A stretch of 11,035 nucleotides of DNA from CAZQNF01 sp964403325 (lineage in GTDB: Bacteria; Patescibacteriota; Patescibacteriia; Magasanikbacterales; GWA2-37-8): contig CAYOFO010000042.1 in assembly GCA_964403325.1 (NCBI GenBank), forward strand, positions 1 through 11,035. The letters are read 5' to 3'. Shown in pieces: positions 6,414 through 11,035 of the stretch. The number at the start of each line of letters is the position of its first letter. Positions within the stretch are counted from its first letter, which is position 1. The translations under genes and the position numbers were made by a program. Below the pieces are notes generated by a model. The model made no database searches. It was not told the origin of the DNA and was given only the letters and a program-made list of their open reading frames with translations.

Positions 6414-8144
6414 TTAACGTTGCTCAGGAATACTATAATACTGCATGGCAAACTGCATCACATCACGAAAGACTTCGGCAGTGGTGGAGTCGGACCATAA
6501 ACGATTTGGCTCTTCATAACGAATCGCCACGGCAATCGGATCATCGCCACCTACCGGACCAAAACCCGTAAATGTATGGTTTGTTTTATTAACATCATAC
6601 CCCCCGGGGACAGGAATCTGCGCCGTTCCGGTTTTTCCGGCCATATAATAATGCTCCAACCGGCCATGGAGCTTATAGGTCTTTTCCACGACCGAAACCA
6701 ACATGCCCGACAAAAGTTTGGCAGCATTTTCTGACATCACCTGATTCACAAGTTGGGGTGATGTTTTTTCTGTCTTACCGTCAGCATGTTGAATTTCTTC
6801 AATAATATAGGGCTTAAATAACCGACCCCCATTGGCAATAGCCCCATAAGCCGCCGCCAATTGGAGCGGGGTTACCGTAATGGCTTGTCCAAATGAGGCG
6901 TTGGCAAAATAAATTTCCGGCTTTAAAGATAGGTTTTTTATATTACCGCCCACCTCCGTATTGAGTGGGATACCCGAAGCGGTGCCAAAACCAAATTTTT
7001 CAACATATTCACGAAATTTTTCCGGACCAATTTTTTTTTCCACCCAAGCTGCTCCCGTATTCACCGAATTTTCCAGCACTTGCGTCATAGAAATAGTACC
7101 ATAACATTTTCCCAGGGCATTCTTCACTTTTTTCCCACTAATAATCCATTGACATGGATCAGTAAACAAAGTATTTGGACTGACCAAGCCTAAATCTAAA
7201 CCCATAGCCATGGTAATTGGCTTAAAAACCGAACCTGGCTCATACGGGTCAAAAATCGTACGGTTATTATAACTCGAAATATCATTTACCTTAGAGTAGG
7301 TATTCGGGTCAAAATCCGGAAAACTACACATCGCCAGCACAGAGCCGGTCTTAGCATTCATCATCACCATCGAAGCTGATTTGGCGCCAAATCTTTCAAA
7401 ACCTTCCTGGAGCCGAGCGCAGGCCTTGTACTGTAAACTGCGGTCAATGGTCAGCACTAGGTTATTGCCATTTACAGCCGGCTGAATCTGCCTTTGCGCA
7501 AGTGTGATCCAACTGCCGAGCGCTCCTTTTTCTCCTTCAATAAAACCGCTTGTACCCGCCAACGAACTATCTTTATACCCTTCAAGTCCATACTTCCCTG
7601 TTATTTTCCCGTTATCATCAAATGAGGTAAAACCAATCACACTCGCTGCCAAATTATTTTCTGGATAAAACCGATAACTCTGGGGCGTAAAATAAAAACC
7701 GGTGATATCTAAAGCTTTTATCTTTTCCATGGTTTCAATATCTACTTTTTTCTCTATCACCTCATATTTATCGTTTTCTTTGGAAAGTTTTTTAAGTATT
7801 TCGGCTTGGCGTGCTTCGTCATACTGTAAAATGGCTGCAAGAGATTGCACAACGCTTTTTTTATCAGCCGTAATATTTTGAGGGACGGCAAAAAAAAGGT
7901 AATACTCGCGATTTATAGCTATGGGAAAAATTTCTTTGGTCCGTGTATCTTGAACCGAAATAATCCCTCGTTCGGCATGAAGTTTTTTGTACATTTCATG
8001 TGAATTGGATGCAAACAGGGTGTAATAATTATGGTTAACAATCTGTAAAATAAACAACCGAACTACAATCCAAACCATCAGCACCAAAAAGCACCAGGCT
8101 AAAACACGCAGCTGTGGATGTTCGGATTTTTTTTTATGCATCAT
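6414..8144 (-). CDS. ftsI: Class B penicillin-binding protein, FtsI/PBP2-like transpeptidase
   Basis: This is a membrane-anchored D,D-transpeptidase that cross-links peptidoglycan, most likely at the division septum. Using the ATG at 8144 it has 576 residues. A short basic start (MMHKKKSEHP) leads to one membrane helix (about 12-34), and the rest is extracytoplasmic. A dimerisation domain (about 50-220) contains the ERGII and YPENNLAASVIGF motifs typical of the class. The transpeptidase domain carries the catalytic SVFK (serine 305, lysine 308), SVN (360-362) and KTGTA (504-508). All active-site motifs are intact. An upstream in-frame TTG at 8201 would add 19 residues, but it coincides with a strong -35 box and so lies outside the transcript; GAAGA just before 8144 gives weak ribosome-binding support. 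It forms an operon with the MurF gene. The FtsI name rather than another class B protein is a family-level judgement. Confidence 0.9.
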   Translation of the reverse strand: MMHKKKSEHPQLRVLAWCFLVLMVWIVVRLFILQIVNHNYYTLFASNSHEMYKKLHAERGIISVQDTRTKEIFPIAINREYYLFFAVPQNITADKKSVVQSLAAILQYDEARQAEILKKLSKENDKYEVIEKKVDIETMEKIKALDITGFYFTPQSYRFYPENNLAASVIGFTSFDDNGKITGKYGLEGYKDSSLAGTSGFIEGEKGALGSWITLAQRQIQPAVNGNNLVLTIDRSLQYKACARLQEGFERFGAKSASMVMMNAKTGSVLAMCSFPDFDPNTYSKVNDISSYNNRTIFDPYEPGSVFKPITMAMGLDLGLVSPNTLFTDPCQWIISGKKVKNALGKCYGTISMTQVLENSVNTGAAWVEKKIGPEKFREYVEKFGFGTASGIPLNTEVGGNIKNLSLKPEIYFANASFGQAITVTPLQLAAAYGAIANGGRLFKPYIIEEIQHADGKTEKTSPQLVNQVMSENAAKLLSGMLVSVVEKTYKLHGRLEHYYMAGKTGTAQIPVPGGYDVNKTNHTFTGFGPVGGDDPIAVAIRYEEPNRLWSDSTTAEVFRDVMQFAMQYYSIPEQR

Positions 8145-8172
8145 ACAATCTTCGAAGAGCAATACGAAAAGA

Positions 8173-8201
8173 ATTATATAATTTTTGGCTTTTTTTAGCA
8201 A
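8173..8201 (-). promoter_or_regulatory. Strong sigma-70-type promoter for the pbp-murF operon
   Basis: On the minus strand TTGCTA (8196-8201) and a perfect TATAAT (8173-8178) are separated by exactly 17 bases. Transcription would start near 8166, leaving a leader of about 20 bases before the ATG at 8144. The -35 abuts the T tract of the preceding gene's terminator, and this position rules out the TTG at 8201 as the start codon. Confidence 0.75.
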
Positions 8202-8202
8202 A

Positions 8203-8227
8203 CAAAAAATCCGCTTAACGCGGATTT
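8203..8227 (-). terminator. Intrinsic terminator of the 121-residue protein gene
   Basis: An 8-base-pair stem (8207-8214 with 8220-8227) around a five-base loop is followed on the minus strand by TTTTTTGTTTG (six Ts counting those in the stem). It lies just after the stop codon at 8233. Confidence 0.8.
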
Positions 8228-8232
8228 AAAGT

Positions 8233-8598
8233 TTATGGTATCAACTCACACCAATTAATTTTTTCCCCTTTCTTAACCTCACGCATTCGAATAAAATGAT
8301 TCTGAACACCGTTTGTTCCATGCAATTGAGAGTAAACAAGATAGTTTTTACCCTTACCATCAACTACTAATTTTCCAATGCACCAACCATATTCGGGCGC
8401 ATTATTAGGATCATATTTTTTACTTGCTGCCGCCACTTGCTTTGCGACATCAGGAAATTTATCACAAATATCTGGATAAATATCTCCAACATGGTTGGCA
8501 AACTCAGAAATGCATTTAAACTTCGGGAGCATTTCCCGCCCTGGTTCGTTACAACCTAATGCTAAAGTTAGAAGACCTACTCCTATTTCTCTTCTCAT
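8233..8598 (-). CDS. Small secreted or lipoprotein-like protein of unknown function, five cysteines
   Basis: I do not recognise this 121-residue protein. It opens with MRREIGVGLLTLALGCNEPG, a basic start plus a short hydrophobic core ending at Cys16. That resembles a lipoprotein signal, although LALGC departs from the usual lipobox. Further cysteines stand at 29, 45, 73 and 117; the four after Cys16 could form two disulphides outside the cell. The C-terminal half (about 68-117) is strand-rich, with YGWCIGKLVVDGKGKNYLVY followed later by NHFIRMREV, and suggests a small compact domain. The gene starts 20 bases after the typA stop and ends at a good terminator, so it is probably the last gene of a typA transcript. 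There is no Shine-Dalgarno. An exported role is inferred from the N-terminus alone. Confidence 0.7.
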   Translation of the reverse strand: MRREIGVGLLTLALGCNEPGREMLPKFKCISEFANHVGDIYPDICDKFPDVAKQVAAASKKYDPNNAPEYGWCIGKLVVDGKGKNYLVYSQLHGTNGVQNHFIRMREVKKGEKINWCELIP

Positions 8599-8618
8599 AT
8601 TTTTAATTCAGCTATTAT

Positions 8619-10424
8619 TTACATCCCCTTTGCTTTTCGTCTGGCTTCGTTTTCGTTGAGAATAACTTTGCGGATACGGATATTTTGTGGGGTTACTTCT
8701 ACCAATTCATCGTCACCAATATATTCTAAAGATTCTTCCAAATCCATAATATGCGGTGTGTTAAAATGCTCCGCCGAACCATCACCCTTGGAGCGCATGT
8801 TCGAGAGCTGTTTAGTTTTACAAACATTAATGCGCAAATCGCCACCGCGGTTGTTCTGACCAACTACCTGGCCTTCATAGACCTGTACATTTGGGCCAAT
8901 AAACAACTCCCCTCGATCCTGCACGCCCAGTAAACCATACAGATTACTTTCGCCGGTTTCGTGGGCCACGAGTGATCCTTGGTTACGTTCTTTCCAGTTG
9001 CCTGGATCTTCTTCGTAATCAAAGAACATGGTGTTCATAATACCCAAACCCTTGGTATCCGTTAAAAACTCTGTGCGGTAACCGAACAACCCACGCGTTG
9101 GGATTACAAACTCGAGAAAAGCTGTACCGTTTTCCGTACGCATATCTTTTAAGAGACCGTGTCGGCCACCCATTTTTTGGATAACCACTCCCGAGTAGAT
9201 CTCAGGCACTTCAATAAAAATTTGGTCATGTGGTGAAAGTTTTTTGCCATCCACTTCTTTCATAATTACCTGTGGACGAGATACCTGAAATTCATAACCT
9301 TCACGGCGCATACGTTCAATAAGAATCGCCAGGTGCAGCTCACCGCGCCCGGACACAATCCAATCGCCTGTTTCGCCATCCTCGGCTTTCATAGCTACAT
9401 CATTTTCCATTTCTTTGAAAAGACGCTCACGAATTTGGCGGGAAGTACTATAATCACCCTCTTTACCGGCAAATGGTGAATCGTTTACGGCAAACGTCAT
9501 TTTAACGGTTGGCTCATCAATATGAATGGTTGGGAGTGCAACCGGATTTTCCACCGAAGCGATGGTATCACCAATGCTGACCTCCGGGATTCCGGCGAGC
9601 GCGAGTACATCACCGGCACTGGCGTCTTTAGCTTCCACACGCTCCAAACCTTCAAATGTTAAAAGTGCGGTTAAGCGAAATTTTTTCTGAGCACCGGTGC
9701 GGGAAATATGCATTACTTCCTGGTTGGCTTTAATGGTTCCGTTGTAAATACGACCAATGGCGATACGGCCTTTATAATTATCTGCAACCGTAGACACTAC
9801 CAACATTTGGAGTGGAGCCGCTGGATCACCGGTTGGTGCAGCCACATTTTGCAAAATACTTTCAAAAATTGGGGCAATGTCAGTCATGGCCTCTAAATTT
9901 GGTTCAAGCCCGGCTTTACCGTTTTTCGCGGAAGCATACACCACTGGAAAATTCGCGATTTCGTCGCTTGCACCGAGCTCGAGGAAAAGTTCGAGAGTTT
10001 TATCAAGCACATACTGAATACGAGCATCTGGTTTATCAATTTTGTTTACCACCACAATCACGCGCAACCCCATCTTAAGAGCTTTTTTGAGCACAAAACG
10101 AGTTTGGGGCATCGGGCCTTCTTTGGCATCAACCAAGAGCAGACAGCCGTCTGCCATTTTAAGCACACGTTCCACTTCTCCACCAAAGTCCGCATGTCCA
10201 GGAGTATCAATAATATTGATTTTGGTGTCTCCCCACACTACCGACGCGTTTTTTGAGAAAATAGTAATACCGCGCTCGCGCTCCAGGTCATTACTATCCA
10301 TAATGGTCGTAACTTGATCCAAGTCTTTGTTAAGTTTGGTTTTAGATTGGCGCAGCAAGGCATCAACCAAAGTAGTTTTTCCGTGGTCAACGTGAGCGAT
10401 GATGGCGATATTACGAATATTCAT
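8619..10424 (-). CDS. typA: Translational GTPase TypA/BipA
   Basis: TypA (BipA) is an EF-G-like GTPase that binds the 70S ribosome and helps 50S assembly and growth under stress such as cold. The 601 residues match the normal length (about 600-610). The GTPase motifs are all present: AHVDHGKTT (10-18), RGIT (51-54), DTPGHADF (73-80), NKID (127-130) and SAK (165-167). The beta-barrel domain, the EF-G III/V-like domains (SGRGELHLAILIERMRREG is characteristic) and the TypA-specific C-terminal domain follow. SGRGELHLA and GTAFLEFVIPTRGLFGYR separate it from EF-G and LepA. The ATG at 10424 (MNIRNIAIIAHVDHG) is the conserved start. No Shine-Dalgarno or convincing promoter is visible in the 10425-10500 leader. 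Confidence 0.96.
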   Translation of the reverse strand: MNIRNIAIIAHVDHGKTTLVDALLRQSKTKLNKDLDQVTTIMDSNDLERERGITIFSKNASVVWGDTKINIIDTPGHADFGGEVERVLKMADGCLLLVDAKEGPMPQTRFVLKKALKMGLRVIVVVNKIDKPDARIQYVLDKTLELFLELGASDEIANFPVVYASAKNGKAGLEPNLEAMTDIAPIFESILQNVAAPTGDPAAPLQMLVVSTVADNYKGRIAIGRIYNGTIKANQEVMHISRTGAQKKFRLTALLTFEGLERVEAKDASAGDVLALAGIPEVSIGDTIASVENPVALPTIHIDEPTVKMTFAVNDSPFAGKEGDYSTSRQIRERLFKEMENDVAMKAEDGETGDWIVSGRGELHLAILIERMRREGYEFQVSRPQVIMKEVDGKKLSPHDQIFIEVPEIYSGVVIQKMGGRHGLLKDMRTENGTAFLEFVIPTRGLFGYRTEFLTDTKGLGIMNTMFFDYEEDPGNWKERNQGSLVAHETGESNLYGLLGVQDRGELFIGPNVQVYEGQVVGQNNRGGDLRINVCKTKQLSNMRSKGDGSAEHFNTPHIMDLEESLEYIGDDELVEVTPQNIRIRKVILNENEARRKAKGM

Positions 10425-10513
10425 ACGAAATTGAGACAGTTTTAAGTATCAGATTGTGGTGAACAAACTGGACTTTTTTTAAAAAAAATAACTTATTAAT
10501 CTAAAGATTAGCT
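10425..10513. other. Upstream region of typA
   Basis: No gene is seen. The stretch is AT-rich, with a run of seven Ts and eight As (about 10474-10488) and a small inverted repeat, TAATCT/AGATTA, at 10497-10510. It must contain the typA promoter, but no hexamer pair with good spacing stands out. Confidence 0.5.
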
Positions 10514-10541
10514 AAACAAAAAATCTGCTTTTAAGCAGAAA
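10514..10541 (-). terminator. Intrinsic terminator of the right-edge gene
   Basis: A stem of six to seven base pairs (10524-10529 with 10534-10539) has a short loop and is followed on the minus strand by TTTTTTGTTT. It lies about 85 bases after the stop codon at 10625 and would shield typA from read-through. Confidence 0.65.
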
Positions 10542-10624
10542 TTTTATTTCTTGACCTTAAGTTACCACAAACCCTCATAAAAATCAAGGCGTCAAAGCTG
10601 ATAGACAAAGTTTAAAATTTTTTA

Positions 10625-11035
10625 TTAATGCAGACCAACCTGTACAGCCAACAAACCACTTGGAACCCATATTGAGCCCGCTGCCTCTGGTTTTCTTTCT
10701 GCCATTGCTGAAAGAAGCAAACCTACTGTAGGATATTTAGGAAGAAGAGGTAAACGAGCTACTAAACCTCCACCAATTTCTAATTCAAGCCCTTTTTTAT
10801 CTCTCCACAAAGCTCCACCTGTTATAGCAGGCCCTAATTTTAACCAGTCAAAATCTTTTTCCAAAGAGGCAAAAAAACCTGCGCCAATAGCCCCATTTAT
10901 TTCTGGTCGGCTTGAAAATTTTGCCAATATATCCAGAGCAAGATGAATATCATACTTACCGTATCTACTTTTCCCATGATAAACGCCCTCTGGCCCTAGA
11001 GCCAAAGAAATTTGTCCATGAGTATCTGCCCCAAC
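10625..11035 (-). CDS. Protein of unknown function, C-terminal part (5' end beyond right edge)
   Basis: The frame is open from the window edge to the stop at 10625, giving 136 readable residues starting VGADTHGQISLALGPEG and ending LLAVQVGLH. An in-frame TTG at 11005 exists, but coding-like sequence continues upstream of it to the edge, so the gene most likely begins outside the window. The sequence is rich in glycine and in alternating hydrophobic residues (for example GLELEIGGGLVARLPLL and GSIWVPSGLLAVQVGL), a pattern seen in beta-strand-rich or barrel-like proteins. No family, catalytic motif or signal is recognised. A terminator follows at 10514-10541. Confidence 0.6.
   Translation of the reverse strand, partial: VGADTHGQISLALGPEGVYHGKSRYGKYDIHLALDILAKFSSRPEINGAIGAGFFASLEKDFDWLKLGPAITGGALWRDKKGLELEIGGGLVARLPLLPKYPTVGLLLSAMAERKPEAAGSIWVPSGLLAVQVGLH

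Noticed and set aside
6413..6451. ATG at 6451 as the start of the MurF-type ligase
   Set aside because: It would overlap the preceding gene by 38 bases with no ribosome-binding support; the ATG at 6412 fits just after the upstream stop.
8145..8201. TTG at 8201 as start of the penicillin-binding protein
   Set aside because: The TTG is part of a -35 box 17 bases from a perfect TATAAT, so it is upstream of the expected transcript start.

Overview
The window looks like a chromosomal scaffold segment from a bacterium with a streamlined, AT-rich genome, plausibly a member of the Candidate Phyla Radiation (Patescibacteria/Parcubacteria-like). That placement is an inference. It rests on the short MurF-type ligase with a typical Patescibacteria-style C-terminal tail, the tight gene packing, the near absence of Shine-Dalgarno motifs, a tRNA without encoded CCA, and the AT-rich intergenic repeats. 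All protein-coding genes and the tRNA lie on the minus strand. The only coding trace on the plus strand is a broken integrase end. A run of 10 Ns at 4422-4431 marks an assembly join, so the left part (1-4421) and the right part (4432-11035) are linked by scaffolding.

Left part (transcribed right to left): a type I restriction-modification operon, hsdM (4058-2475), then an OLD-family AAA ATPase/TOPRIM nuclease (2465-618), then hsdS (612 to beyond the window edge). Gaps are 9 and 5 bases. HsdM resembles the type IC (EcoR124I-like) subfamily. HsdS runs off the left edge inside its central spacer, which is encoded by three perfect 12-base repeats; in type IC systems the copy number of such repeats sets the length of the recognition-site gap. 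hsdR is not in the window. Just upstream, on the other strand, lies the C-terminal end of a tyrosine recombinase (4164-4361) that has lost the rest of its gene. This suggests the defence operon sits in a worn mobile-element site.

Right part: a small two-helix membrane protein whose 3' end is lost in the gap, a tRNA-Glu(CUC) with its own promoter and terminator, a 290-base repeat-rich spacer, then a cell-wall block of a class B penicillin-binding protein (FtsI-like) immediately followed by a MurF-type ligase. Upstream of these come a 121-residue cysteine-containing protein of unknown function, the ribosome-associated GTPase gene typA, and at the right edge a partial protein of unknown function.

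The hsd genes and the OLD protein probably work together or in parallel as phage defence. MurF makes the UDP-MurNAc-pentapeptide precursor and the penicillin-binding protein cross-links the septal wall. TypA is a housekeeping translational GTPase. Three intrinsic terminators, one left of the gap and two right of it, share the same 11-base tail, which supports both sides of the join coming from one genome.
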